From Pseudomonadota bacterium (GTDB lineage Bacteria; Pseudomonadota; Gammaproteobacteria; Burkholderiales; Burkholderiaceae_C), in the NCBI GenBank assembly GCA_963205115.1, contig CAUJHV010000014.1, forward strand, positions 124,001 to 188,000: 64,000 bases of DNA. The letters run 5' to 3'. The position numbers were made by a program, and so were the translations under genes. Every line of letters begins with the position of its first letter. The stretch's first letter is position 1. Shown in pieces: positions 8,289 through 16,578 of this stretch. The notes under the pieces were generated by a model, which searched no databases, was not told the DNA's origin, and was given only the letters and a program-made list of their open reading frames with translations.

Positions 8289-9500
8289 TCAGATGAGCGC
8301 CAGGACTTTGGCGTGAATCGGAATCACGCGCACGTCGTCGGCGGTGAGCGCTGCTTTCACCTGCCAACGTGGATCAGAGCAATCGCGAAGTACCGGATCC
8401 GTGACCGCCATGCCGGAACTTCCAATCAGGCTTGCCACCTCCGGCTGGCTCGGCCCTTTGCCTCGTCCAACGACAATGCCCTTTTCACCCGAGGCAAGAG
8501 CCACAAAGCTACCTGGCGGATACAGTCCCAGGCCCTTCAAGAGGCCCGCCCCAATGGCATCGGGTTGCCCATTGGATCCCAGACATGCCGCGCGCGCTGC
8601 CTGCACCGGCGACATGGAGCGACGCGTCTTCCTGCGGCTCATCTTGGCTGCAAAAATGTCCACTCGCCTGAGGAGCTGTGCGGAGAGCTCGATTTTTGAA
8701 TCCTCTCCTGGGCGCTGAGAGACTTCATGGTGCAAGGCAACGATTCGACACACCGCCGCATCGGCGCCAGCGGCTTGCAGCAGCGCGGCGCCGCGTTCGG
8801 CATGTTGTTCGATCTGCAGGCGCATTGGCGTCGTCAGCGGAAGATCCGTGGCGGCAAGTTGGTCCTGGAGCCTGATCATGGAGACATTCATCACGAGCGC
8901 GGCCATGCCCAATCGTCGGCGTTCACTGACGTCCAAACCCAGCAGCGATCCCACCTGGGACACCACCACGCAAGTCAACAGGCCGTGCTGGGCGCAGTAG
9001 CGCAAGCTGCTGTGTCCCGCGCGCCAGATCAGATAGTAGAGGGAGGCGTCCGGCTTGCTGCCAACGATTCGTTCGCCACGGTGCAGCACTTCCTCAACGC
9101 GAGCCAACCACATGGGGTCCTCGCGAGGGTCACGAAGCAGTGCATCGAGTTGCGCAATCAAGTCCTCCCATTGCTCTTCCAGCGCCCGCGAGGGCCCGGT
9201 AGGGCGGCTCGCCGGCGACTCTTGAGATGGCCTTGCGCCTGCGATCTCCTTCAGAGAGGCGTTCTGACGCAGCATGTTGTCGACCACTGCAGTCAGCCGC
9301 CGTCGCCAGCCGGCAGACTCTTCTTCCAGTGCAGTCAGCACTTGGCTGGACAGGTGAGCCAACTGCTCTTGTGAATCGATCACCTGGCCAGCCGACAGCA
9401 AGAGATTGCCGGTCGCGTCTCGGACGCCAAACGGCAACGCTTCTCCCACACGCAAATACTGCGGGGAGAACGGGATCAGCCTGTCTTCGACCTTACTCAT
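8289..9500 (-). CDS. Degenerate HD-GYP-like protein of the flagellar locus
   Basis: 403 residues. An N-terminal segment of about 140 residues resembles the domain that precedes many HD-GYP domains. It is followed by a five-helix HD-like region. The metal-binding His-Asp pair is replaced by Met-Asn (residues 204-205 in AALVMNVSM), and the GYP motif is missing after HHE (257-259), where GED stands instead. A cyclic-di-GMP phosphodiesterase activity is therefore doubtful; a binding or regulatory role is more likely. GAGGTG lies about eight bases before the ATG. It starts after the flhDC terminator, so it has its own promoter, and it may head the methyltransferase-mot-che run. Confidence 0.7.
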   Translation of the reverse strand: MSKVEDRLIPFSPQYLRVGEALPFGVRDATGNLLLSAGQVIDSQEQLAHLSSQVLTALEEESAGWRRRLTAVVDNMLRQNASLKEIAGARPSQESPASRPTGPSRALEEQWEDLIAQLDALLRDPREDPMWLARVEEVLHRGERIVGSKPDASLYYLIWRAGHSSLRYCAQHGLLTCVVVSQVGSLLGLDVSERRRLGMAALVMNVSMIRLQDQLAATDLPLTTPMRLQIEQHAERGAALLQAAGADAAVCRIVALHHEVSQRPGEDSKIELSAQLLRRVDIFAAKMSRRKTRRSMSPVQAARAACLGSNGQPDAIGAGLLKGLGLYPPGSFVALASGEKGIVVGRGKGPSQPEVASLIGSSGMAVTDPVLRDCSDPRWQVKAALTADDVRVIPIHAKVLALI

Positions 9501-9523
9501 CGGCGTTCACCTCGAAGTTCCTC

Positions 9524-9553
9524 AAAAAAAGGCGGGTCCCAAAGAGGACCCGC
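9524..9553 (-). terminator. Rho-independent terminator behind flhDC
   Basis: On the minus strand an eight-pair perfect stem GCGGGTCC / GGACCCGC with a six-base loop is followed within two bases by seven T. It lies about 110 bases after the flhC stop and just before the next gene, so it ends the flhDC transcript. A second, weaker hairpin (GCACAG / CTGTGC) precedes it around 9559-9575. Confidence 0.85.
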
Positions 9554-9665
9554 GGAAAGCACAGGGGACTGTGCCAGGAGGAGACAAGCAATTGAAAACT
9601 AAGCGATACCGAACCTCAAAACGCAGACGGCTCTCGACAACGCAAGGTGTTGATCGCAGACCTCA

Positions 9666-10241
9666 TCAACTGTGAGCGCCCGCGTGAGCAATATCACGCT
9701 CCGAAGGGATACGCAGCGCACCACTCTGACGACCCTTTCCTGCTCGCGCGGGTGGATTGCACAGACCACAGACATAGTGACGCGCAATCTCATGGGGGTG
9801 CGTAACGAAATGTCCGCCACATGTAGAGCATTTCGTCATCGTCAGCATGCCGTTGTCGACAAATTTGACGAGACGCCAGGCCCGCGTTACCGACAGCATC
9901 GGGTCGAGGCTTTGCGCGGCAACCTGCTCCAGGTACAGCTTGTAAGCCTTGATAACAGTGTCAATTTCGTCGAGTTCCGCCACCTTGTTCAGGTATTCGT
10001 GGATGTTCAGAAAGAGGCTGGCGTGAATGTTCGGCTGCCACGTCATGAACCAATCGGTGGAGAACGGGAGTTGACCCTTGCTCGGGCTCTTGCCGGATAC
10101 CTCTTTGTACAAACGAAGCAATCGCTCGTAACTCAGATCAGTCTCGGACTCCAGCACCTGCAGCCGGGCGCCCAGGTGGATGAGTTCGACGGCACGCTCG
10201 ATCTGTCGCGCTTCGGTAAGGATGCTCTTGCTGCGGGCCAT
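9666..10241 (-). CDS. flhC: Flagellar master transcription activator FlhC
   Basis: DNA-binding half of the FlhD4C2 class I master regulator that turns on flagellar class II operons with sigma-70. 191 residues, the family length. Four cysteines that hold the zinc are present as C138-xx-C141 and C158-xx-C161 (CSTC and CGLC). The core YLNKVAELDEIDTVIKAYKL and RAWRLVKFVDNGML are typical. Gap to flhD is 24 bases. A terminator follows at 9524-9553. Confidence 0.96.
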   Translation of the reverse strand: MARSKSILTEARQIERAVELIHLGARLQVLESETDLSYERLLRLYKEVSGKSPSKGQLPFSTDWFMTWQPNIHASLFLNIHEYLNKVAELDEIDTVIKAYKLYLEQVAAQSLDPMLSVTRAWRLVKFVDNGMLTMTKCSTCGGHFVTHPHEIARHYVCGLCNPPARAGKGRQSGALRIPSERDIAHAGAHS

Positions 10242-10265
10242 GGCGGCGCTCCGGTATCGTAGGTC

Positions 10266-10589
10266 TCAGGCCGCTTCTTGATGGCGACCTGCCATCAAGA
10301 TGCTGGCATGCAAGCGATTCACGCTTTCATTGGCGGCACCCTTGCCGTGGCTGGTGAGCAGGCTCCAGACGAGTTCGTCGTCCATGCGGAAGCGGCACAG
10401 CAACGTATTGCCGCCCGCAATCTTCATCATCTGGGCTGGCGTGAGCGCAGAGATCATCGCTGCGGTCTCCTCGTTGACGCCCAGACGAAACAGGGCCTGC
10501 TCACGGTCGGTACGGATCAGGCTCTGGGCCAGCATCAAGTAGGACAGGTTTGCTTCACGGATCTCAGCAAGGATTTGGTCGGCGGTCAT
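10266..10589 (-). CDS. flhD: Flagellar master transcription activator FlhD
   Basis: Partner of FlhC; dimerises and stimulates DNA binding. 107 residues. It starts MTADQILAEIREANLSYLML and includes the helix motif AMISALTPAQMMKIAGGNTLLCRFR, whose Cys corresponds to the inter-subunit Cys65 of E. coli. AGGA lies about nine bases before the ATG. It is transcribed away from the flagellin genes; the 363-base gap between them must hold the regulatory inputs for the whole regulon. Confidence 0.95.
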   Translation of the reverse strand: MTADQILAEIREANLSYLMLAQSLIRTDREQALFRLGVNEETAAMISALTPAQMMKIAGGNTLLCRFRMDDELVWSLLTSHGKGAANESVNRLHASILMAGRHQEAA

Positions 10590-10952
10590 GTCTTGGCTTC
10601 CTGTAAGGGGGTTCGATGCGTGTCGCTTGGGGAACTTCAGCGGTGCGGCGTGAGATGGACTGTAGGCACCCCCCCATCCTCGGAATATCAGGGGGTCTCC
10701 ACGGCTTTAGTCGGCTCGCAGCCATGCTGTGTGTCAGGCAAATTCCTACAAGACTGCCGGGGGTCTCTGTCCATACGACATCCCGAGCTGCGCCAGAAGT
10801 CGCAAATGGCCGCTCAAGCCGCCGCAAATGGTCTCCGATAACCGCTTCATCGGGTGCAAATGAGCAGTGCCCCGGGGTCCTCGGGATCTGAACCGTGGAC
10901 AGGTCCGGCCTCACCAGATGCCGGGTAGCACAACCTGAATCGGAGTTTGTCC
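10590..10952. promoter_or_regulatory. Divergent control region between flhDC and the first flagellin gene
   Basis: 363 bases without a gene. It must contain the flhDC promoter(s) on the minus strand and the flagellin promoter on the plus strand. I can support only the sigma-28-like site at 10814-10841. Near 10665-10695 a run of C and a run of G (ACCCCC ... GGGGGT) could pair with an 18-base loop in the flhD leader. I could not identify the flhD -10 and -35 boxes with confidence. Confidence 0.6.
10814..10841 (+). promoter_or_regulatory. Sigma-28 (FliA) type promoter of the first flagellin gene
   Basis: The -35-like element TCAAGCC and the -10-like element TCCGATAA (consensus GCCGATAA, one mismatch) are separated as in FliA promoters, one base longer than the enterobacterial spacing. 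It lies about 110 bases before the flagellin ATG, giving a leader of roughly 100 bases. Assignment rests on similarity to the known FliA consensus and on the gene behind it. Confidence 0.7.
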
Positions 10953-12401
10953 ATGGCACAAGTGATTAATAGCAACATCGGCACGATGACCGCGCAGCGA
11001 AATTCGGCGCGAGTCCAAAGCGATCTGTCAACGGCCATCAACCGCCTGTCATCGGGTTTGCGCATCAACAGCGCAAAGGACGATGCGGCCGGCCTGGCGA
11101 TCAGTGAGCGCTTCAGCACGCAGATTCGTGGCCTCAATGTCGCAGCACGCAATGCCAACGACGCCATCTCTCTGGCGCAGACGGCGGAAGGTGCGCTCGG
11201 CTCCGCGGCGGACAACCTGCAGCGCATCCGCGAACTCGCTGTCCAGTCCTCCAATGCGACGAATAGCGCCAGCGACCGCGCGGCACTGCAAGCGGAAGCA
11301 TCCGCCTTGATCTCTGAAATCCAACGTGTCGGCTCTCAGACTGAGTTCAACGGAACCAAGCTGCTGGATGGCTCTTTCAGCCAGAAGGCCTTCCAGGTCG
11401 GCGCGAACAGCGGTCAGACCATCGACATCTCCAGCATCACCGACGCTCGCGCCTCCAGCCTGGGAAGCCACACGCTGACCACCACTGGCACGTTGGTGAA
11501 TACGGTGGTGTCTGGCGCCACGGCGAATGGCGTTCCTGCCGAAACCGACCTGACCCTCACCACCGACGCGGGAACGACCAGCCCCATCACCTACGATGCA
11601 GATGCGTCGGCCAAGGACATTGCCGCGGCCATCAATGCAGCAGCCAATGCCTTCGGGATCACCGCCACGGCGACCAACAGCACGACGCTGTCAGATCTTT
11701 CTGCTCCCGGAGTTGTCTCGTTCGACTTGAACGGCGAAACGGTCTCCGCGGATGTCACGAACCAGAACGACCTGAGTAGCCTGGTTTCGGCCATCAACGG
11801 CGTGGCTTCGAAGACCGGCGTCAGTGCCACCTTTACTTCCTCGGGGGCGAAGAACAGCATCACGCTGACCACCACGGACGGCCGCGACATCGTGATGGAA
11901 ACCTTCGCAAACAGCGGCGCCGCAACGGATGATTCCGTCAGTTTCGGCGGAACCACGCTCGCCGAAGGTGCAGACGTCGACGCCGTCAAGATGGGCACGA
12001 TTTCGATGACCAGCACCAAGGGTCAGATCGTGACGGCGGGCGCGGATACCGAGGTCTTTGCGGGTGCGGTGAGCACGAGTACGTTCTCTTCCATCGCTGG
12101 TGTCGACCTCTCGAGCGTGGCTGGCGCCAGTTCTGCGCTGTCGGTCATCGACGCGGCGCTGAACCAGGTGAACAGCGGGCGAGCCGACCTCGGAGCTGTG
12201 CAGAATCGTTTCCAGGCAACCATCCAGAATCTGGAAGTCACGAACGAGAACCTCAGCGCATCGCGCAGCCGCATCCTGGATGCCGACTTCGCGAAGGAAA
12301 CAGCGGCCTTGTCGCGCGCTCAGGTGTTGCAGCAGGCCGCCAACGCCATGGTCGCGCAAGCCAACCAGATGCCGCAGCAGGTCCTCGCGCTCCTGCGCTG
12401 A
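10953..12401 (+). CDS. fliC: Flagellin, first copy
   Basis: Filament subunit exported through the flagellar channel. 482 residues from the ATG at 10953, chosen because CGGAG stands seven bases before it; an upstream in-frame TTG would leave no spacing. N-terminal D0/D1 helices begin MAQVINSNIGTMTAQRNSAR and contain NRLSSGLRINSAKDDAAGLA. The C-terminal D0 ends in QQAANAMVAQANQMPQQVLALLR. The surface-exposed middle (about residues 175-400) is Thr/Ala/Ser-rich, with flagellin_IN-like repeats. A sigma-28 site is upstream and a strong terminator downstream, so it is a single-gene transcript. It shares its ends almost exactly with the second copy. Confidence 0.96.
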   Translation: MAQVINSNIGTMTAQRNSARVQSDLSTAINRLSSGLRINSAKDDAAGLAISERFSTQIRGLNVAARNANDAISLAQTAEGALGSAADNLQRIRELAVQSSNATNSASDRAALQAEASALISEIQRVGSQTEFNGTKLLDGSFSQKAFQVGANSGQTIDISSITDARASSLGSHTLTTTGTLVNTVVSGATANGVPAETDLTLTTDAGTTSPITYDADASAKDIAAAINAAANAFGITATATNSTTLSDLSAPGVVSFDLNGETVSADVTNQNDLSSLVSAINGVASKTGVSATFTSSGAKNSITLTTTDGRDIVMETFANSGAATDDSVSFGGTTLAEGADVDAVKMGTISMTSTKGQIVTAGADTEVFAGAVSTSTFSSIAGVDLSSVAGASSALSVIDAALNQVNSGRADLGAVQNRFQATIQNLEVTNENLSASRSRILDADFAKETAALSRAQVLQQAANAMVAQANQMPQQVLALLR

Positions 12402-12438
12402 ATTCGAATCGCTCGCCCACGCGGCGAGAATTCGTGAA

Positions 12439-12472
12439 GGGTGTCACCGTTTCGGCGGTGACACCCTTTTTT
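12439..12472 (+). terminator. Rho-independent terminator of the first flagellin gene
   Basis: An eleven-pair perfect stem GGGTGTCACCG / CGGTGACACCC with a six-base loop is followed directly by six T. It begins 38 bases after the flagellin stop. This is the clearest terminator in the window. Confidence 0.93.
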
Positions 12473-12572
12473 CGTTTTGATCTGCGCCGAAGGGCGGCCG
12501 CATTTCGGCAGATGAGAAATCACAGCGTCGTCGAAAAATGCGCCGAACGCGTAGGTCGGCCTCCGAGCTGTC

Positions 12573-12599
12573 TCAAGATCGGCCCGCGAAGGCCGGCTG
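12573..12599 (+). promoter_or_regulatory. Weak sigma-28-like promoter before the second flagellin gene
   Basis: TCAAGATC, then 11 bases, then GCCGGCTG. The -35-like element and spacing fit FliA sites, but only the first four bases of the -10 consensus GCCGATAA are kept. It lies about 40 bases before the ATG at 12639. Either this is a poor promoter giving low expression of the second copy, or the real site is elsewhere in 12473-12638. Confidence 0.35.
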
Positions 12600-12638
12600 C
12601 ATTTGCCGGGGACCGACCGAACTTCTGGAGTGCTCATC

Positions 12639-14087
12639 ATGGCGCAGATCATCAACACCAACGTCAATACGTTGACCGCGCAACGCAATGCCAGCCGCGT
12701 TCAAGGCGATCTCTCGACGGCCATCAACCGGTTGTCCTCAGGCTTGCGCATCAACACGGCCAAGGATGACGCGGCCGGTCTCGCGATCAGCGAGCGCATG
12801 ACCACGCAAATCCGTGGTCTGAATCAGGCTGCACGCAACGCCAACGACGCCATTTCGCTGGCGCAGACGGCAGAAGGGGCGCTGGGGTCGGCGGCCGACA
12901 ACCTGCAGCGCATGCGGGAACTGGCGGTCCAGAGTGCAAATGCCACGAACAGTGCAAGCGATCGCGCCGCACTGCAGTCCGAAGTCTCTGCGCTCGTCGC
13001 CGAAATCCAGCGCGTGGGTACACAAACCGAGTTCAACGGCATCAAGCTGCTCGACGGGTCGTTCAAGGCTCAGACATTTCAAGTCGGCGCCAACTCCGGG
13101 CAAGTCATCACGGTTGACACCATCACCGATGCCCGTTCAGCTTCGCTCGGCAAACACACGCTGGTGGCCGCGGGCACGATTGCAGGTCAAGTCGTCACAG
13201 GGGGCTTGAACGGGATCGCCGCTGAGACGGATCTGGTCATCACCGCCGGCGGGGTCTCGACCAGTCCCATTTCCTACCCACAGGACGCTGGTGCCGACGC
13301 CATCGCCCAAGCCATCAATACCGCCACATCGAGCAGTGGTGTCACGGCCACCGCGTCCAATAGCAGCACGCTGAGCCTGCTCACCGCTGCCGGCAACGTC
13401 AGCTTCGATCTCAACGGCACGACCGTCACTGCCAACGTCGCCGACAAGAACGACCTGAGCACGCTGCTCTCCGCCATCAACGGCGTCGCGGCATCGACGG
13501 GGGTCACCGCCACCTTCTCCAGCACTTACGCAAAAAACAACATCACGCTGACGACCACCGACGGTCGCAACATCACGCTGGAGAACTTTGCCAACGACAC
13601 CGCAGGAGACGATTCGATCGATTTCGGTGGCACGACACTGACAGAGAACGGTACCGTTTCCGCGGTCAAGACCGGCACCGTTGATCTTGTCAGCATCAAG
13701 GGCGCGATCACCACTACTGGTGCGGACGACACGGTATTCGCAAACTCGGATGCCAACAGCAGCACCTTTTCGAGCGTCGCAGCGATCGACATCTCAACGT
13801 TCGCCGGAGCCAGCCAGGCGCTCAGTGTCATTGATGCCGCGCTCAGCCAGGTCAATGGTGGGCGGGCAGACCTGGGTGCCGTCCAGAACCGGTTCCAGGC
13901 GACGATTTCCAATCTGGAAACCACCGGCGAAAATCTGTCTGCATCACGTAGTCGCATACTGGACGCCGACTTCGCCAAGGAGACCGCCGCACTGTCACGT
14001 GCCCAGGTCCTACAGCAAGCGGCCAATGCCATGGTCGCTCAGGCCAACCAGATGCCCCAACAAGTACTCCAGCTGCTGCAACGCTGA
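12639..14087 (+). CDS. Flagellin, second copy
   Basis: 482 residues, exactly the length of the first copy. ATG at 12639 with CTGGAG eight bases upstream. D0/D1 segments are nearly identical to copy one (NRLSSGLRINTAKDDAAGLA; DADFAKETAALSRAQVLQQA), while the central exposed part differs at many positions but keeps the same layout and the flagellin_IN-like repeats. It probably arose by tandem duplication followed by divergence of the exposed domain. The transcript is separate from copy one because of the terminator at 12439-12472. It ends 79 bases before fliD. Confidence 0.95.
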   Translation: MAQIINTNVNTLTAQRNASRVQGDLSTAINRLSSGLRINTAKDDAAGLAISERMTTQIRGLNQAARNANDAISLAQTAEGALGSAADNLQRMRELAVQSANATNSASDRAALQSEVSALVAEIQRVGTQTEFNGIKLLDGSFKAQTFQVGANSGQVITVDTITDARSASLGKHTLVAAGTIAGQVVTGGLNGIAAETDLVITAGGVSTSPISYPQDAGADAIAQAINTATSSSGVTATASNSSTLSLLTAAGNVSFDLNGTTVTANVADKNDLSTLLSAINGVAASTGVTATFSSTYAKNNITLTTTDGRNITLENFANDTAGDDSIDFGGTTLTENGTVSAVKTGTVDLVSIKGAITTTGADDTVFANSDANSSTFSSVAAIDISTFAGASQALSVIDAALSQVNGGRADLGAVQNRFQATISNLETTGENLSASRSRILDADFAKETAALSRAQVLQQAANAMVAQANQMPQQVLQLLQR

Positions 14088-14118
14088 ACTAGCGCGAATT
14101 GTGCCCTCAAGTACCGCT

Positions 14119-14160
14119 ACGCCCTGTCGATTACCGAACCATCGGTATTCCGCAGGGCGT
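14119..14160 (+). promoter_or_regulatory. Stem-loop in the fliD leader that pairs with its ribosome binding site
   Basis: The outer stem ACGCCCTG (14119-14126) pairs with CAGGGCGT (14153-14160), eight pairs. Inside it a second stem TACCGA / TCGGTA closes a four-base loop, with a 5x5 internal loop between. The outer 3' arm holds AGGGCG, the Shine-Dalgarno for the fliD ATG at 14167. No T-run follows, so a simple terminator is unlikely; a translation-controlling hairpin or mRNA 3' end of the flagellin gene is possible. Confidence 0.5.
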
Positions 14161-14166
14161 TAACAT

Positions 14167-15630
14167 ATGGCAACCACCAGCACCGGACTTTCGTCACCCG
14201 GCGTCGGCAGCGGCCTGGATGTCAACAGCATCGTCACGCAATTGGTCTCGCTGGAGCGAAGACCCATCTCTGCGCTCCAGACGACCGCGGCGCGGCTGCA
14301 AACGGAAATTTCAGGCATAGGACAGTTGCAGAGCCTGACTTCCGCTTTCAAGGATGCAGCCAGCGCGCTGGCAGATCCTGCTGTCTATTCGCGGGTGATC
14401 GCTACATCCAGCGACAGCACTGTCATGGCCGCCACTGCCAGCGGAACTCCGCTGGCGGGGACCTACTCGATCGAAACCGTTGCGCAGTCCTCCACCCAGA
14501 CGACCGCCAGCGCGGCTGGCGACTATCTCTCCTCCAGTGAGCTTGCCGGTGCAGGGACTCTGACCCTCAGCACTGGGCTCTGGGCTTCGGACATGGCCTC
14601 GTTCACGCCCAAGACCGGACAGACTTCGACAAGCATCGAGATCTTCGCGACCGACACATTGGCGAATGTAAGGGACAAGATCAATGCGGCCAATGCAGGT
14701 GTTTCTGCCGCGATCGTGACCGACACGACCGGCGCGCGTCTGACATTGCGCGGGACATCGACCGGCGCTGAGAGCGGCTTCCGCCTGAGCGTTGTTGATG
14801 CCGACGGTCAAGTGACCGACGCAAGCGGGCTCTCACGTCTGGCATTCGATCCGCCCGGCGGGGCCTCCCGCACCCAGCGCACCATGGCTGCGAGCGATGC
14901 CGTTGCGAAGATCAATGGCGTCGAGGTGCGTTCATCCACGGACACGTTCGACGGCGCCATCGAAGGCCTCTCGCTGAAGCTCGGCAAAGCCCCTGCCAGC
15001 AATGTCACGCTGACGGTCGGAGCCAACAGCGATTCGGTCAAACAATTGTTGTCCAAGTTCGTGGCGGCGTATAACGCGCTGGCCAAGTTCCTTTCTACCC
15101 AGACGCGATACGACGCGTCCACGGGCCAGGCCGGTGTCTTTCAGGGTGACAGCGGCGTACTGGGTGTATCGAATCAGCTCAGGTCGCTGACAGGCAGCCG
15201 CAGCATGGCGTCACCCACCTTCCAGGGCATGTCCAGCCTGGGCATCGAGATGCTCAAGGACGGGACGCTGCAGATCAATTCGTCTCGACTGGAAACTGCA
15301 CTGAAGAATTTGCCAGAACTGGCCGCTGCCTTGAGTCGCGACGTGGCCAGTCAGCCGCTGTTGACCGGCAGCATGGTGAAGTTCAAGTCATGGGCCGACG
15401 GACTGATGCAGAGCACCGGCGCACTGCCGGGCAGGACCCAGTCGCTGAAGGCGCGGCTCACCGCCAATGCCAAACAGCAGGCGCAGCTCGAAGACCGCGT
15501 TGCAGCCGTCGAGAAGCGCCTGCGTGCGCAGTACTCGGCACTGGACACGAAGATGAGCCGGGCGACCGCGCTAAGCAGCTACGTGTCACAGCAGATGACT
15601 GCCATTCAGAACGCCAATAGCAATTCGTAG
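14167..15630 (+). CDS. fliD: Flagellar filament cap protein FliD (HAP2)
   Basis: Caps the growing filament and folds exported flagellin into place. 487 residues. The N-terminus has the typical GLSSPGVGSGLDVNSIVTQL. A variable middle follows, and the C-terminal coiled-coil region has the family end LEDRVAAVEKRLRAQYSALD and SYVSQQMTAIQ. The ATG at 14167 is supported by AGGGCG seven to eight bases upstream. It starts the fliD-fliS-fliT run; 137 bases separate it from fliS. Confidence 0.95.
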   Translation: MATTSTGLSSPGVGSGLDVNSIVTQLVSLERRPISALQTTAARLQTEISGIGQLQSLTSAFKDAASALADPAVYSRVIATSSDSTVMAATASGTPLAGTYSIETVAQSSTQTTASAAGDYLSSSELAGAGTLTLSTGLWASDMASFTPKTGQTSTSIEIFATDTLANVRDKINAANAGVSAAIVTDTTGARLTLRGTSTGAESGFRLSVVDADGQVTDASGLSRLAFDPPGGASRTQRTMAASDAVAKINGVEVRSSTDTFDGAIEGLSLKLGKAPASNVTLTVGANSDSVKQLLSKFVAAYNALAKFLSTQTRYDASTGQAGVFQGDSGVLGVSNQLRSLTGSRSMASPTFQGMSSLGIEMLKDGTLQINSSRLETALKNLPELAAALSRDVASQPLLTGSMVKFKSWADGLMQSTGALPGRTQSLKARLTANAKQQAQLEDRVAAVEKRLRAQYSALDTKMSRATALSSYVSQQMTAIQNANSNS

Positions 15631-15767
15631 CCTCGAGCCACGGCACCCGTGCCGGGCGTGATCGACACCCGTCTGGTCGCCTTTTTCGGATTCAAGAACG
15701 GCCTCTGTGCCGTCGAAATGCCAGGGAACCAGCACAAGCTGGGCCTCTACTCCCAAGGCCAGACGAC

Positions 15768-16202
15768 ATGTTCAGTTCTCCGTTTGCCGCGAATCGACCC
15801 CATGCGATGAACGCCTACCACCGGACGGCCCTCGAGGTTCGTGCCGCTGAAGCAGACCCGCATCAACTGGTTTCGATGTTGTTCGATGGCTTCTTCGAGG
15901 CCGTCTCCATGGCTCGCGGCGCTTTGAGAAGCGGTGACGTGAGCGCGCGCGGAAAGGCCATCGGCCGCGCCGTCAGCATCGTCGACGAAGGACTTCGCGG
16001 CGCTCTCGACCTGAAACACGGCGGACCGCTGGCGCGCGATCTTCATGACCTCTACTCGTACGTCACCATGCGTCTGACGCGCGCAAATCTCACCAGTGAC
16101 GAAGCCGGACTCGCAGAGTGCATGGCGCTTCTGCAGCCCTTGGCAGAGGCATGGGCTGCGATCCGCCCGCAGGCCGTTCCTGCCACGCGTTCGGGAGCCT
16201 GA
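15768..16202 (+). CDS. fliS: Flagellin export chaperone FliS
   Basis: Cytosolic chaperone that keeps flagellin unfolded and delivers it to FlhA. 144 residues, predicted all-helical, with the conserved core NAYHRTALEVRAAEADPHQL and VSMLFDGFFEAV. The Tyr-containing N-terminus that plugs the binding groove is present. Three bases separate its stop from fliT, so the two are coupled. A start at the second ATG (residue 14) is conceivable. Confidence 0.93.
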   Translation: MFSSPFAANRPHAMNAYHRTALEVRAAEADPHQLVSMLFDGFFEAVSMARGALRSGDVSARGKAIGRAVSIVDEGLRGALDLKHGGPLARDLHDLYSYVTMRLTRANLTSDEAGLAECMALLQPLAEAWAAIRPQAVPATRSGA

Positions 16203-16205
16203 GCC

Positions 16206-16544
16206 ATGACGGACTCGATGTTCCCGGCAGTCGAAGCGCAGAGCGCACCCGGCGAGTTGCTGACCTACTACAAGGCCATTGAGCAAGCCAGCGCCGACAT
16301 GCTCGCTGCTGCACGCGCGGGCGACTGGAACCAAGTGATGAAGCTCGAAGGAGCTTGCGTATTGCTGATCAGCCAATTGCGCACCGCAGCCGCGTCGGCC
16401 GAACTTGATGCCGAAGCTGCGCGCGCGAAGTCTCGCATCATGCAGCGCATTCTGGTCAACGATGCGGAGATCCGCAATTTGACGGAACCCTGGTTCACCG
16501 AAGTGGACCGTGTCATGTCCGGCCGCCCCAAAGTGTTGCACTGA
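16206..16544 (+). CDS. fliT: FliT-like flagellar chaperone
   Basis: 112 residues, helical, with the pattern LLTYYKAIEQASADMLAAARAGDW and repeated acidic/basic helices as in FliT, the chaperone of FliD and an inhibitor of FlhDC in enterobacteria. Sequence conservation in this family is low, so the name rests on size, helical content and the position directly after fliD and fliS. Whether it also binds FlhDC here is not known. Confidence 0.8.
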   Translation: MTDSMFPAVEAQSAPGELLTYYKAIEQASADMLAAARAGDWNQVMKLEGACVLLISQLRTAAASAELDAEAARAKSRIMQRILVNDAEIRNLTEPWFTEVDRVMSGRPKVLH

Positions 16545-16578
16545 CAGGCTTCGATCAACGACACCTCGGCCGCCCATC

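Noticed and set aside
10953..14087. Flagellin pair as an insertion or phase-variation cassette
   Set aside because: No inverted repeats, recombinase gene or target duplication around the copies; simple tandem duplication is enough.
15637..15654. Small hairpin GGCAC/GTGCC after fliD
   Set aside because: Only five pairs and a two-base loop with no T-run; not convincing as a terminator.
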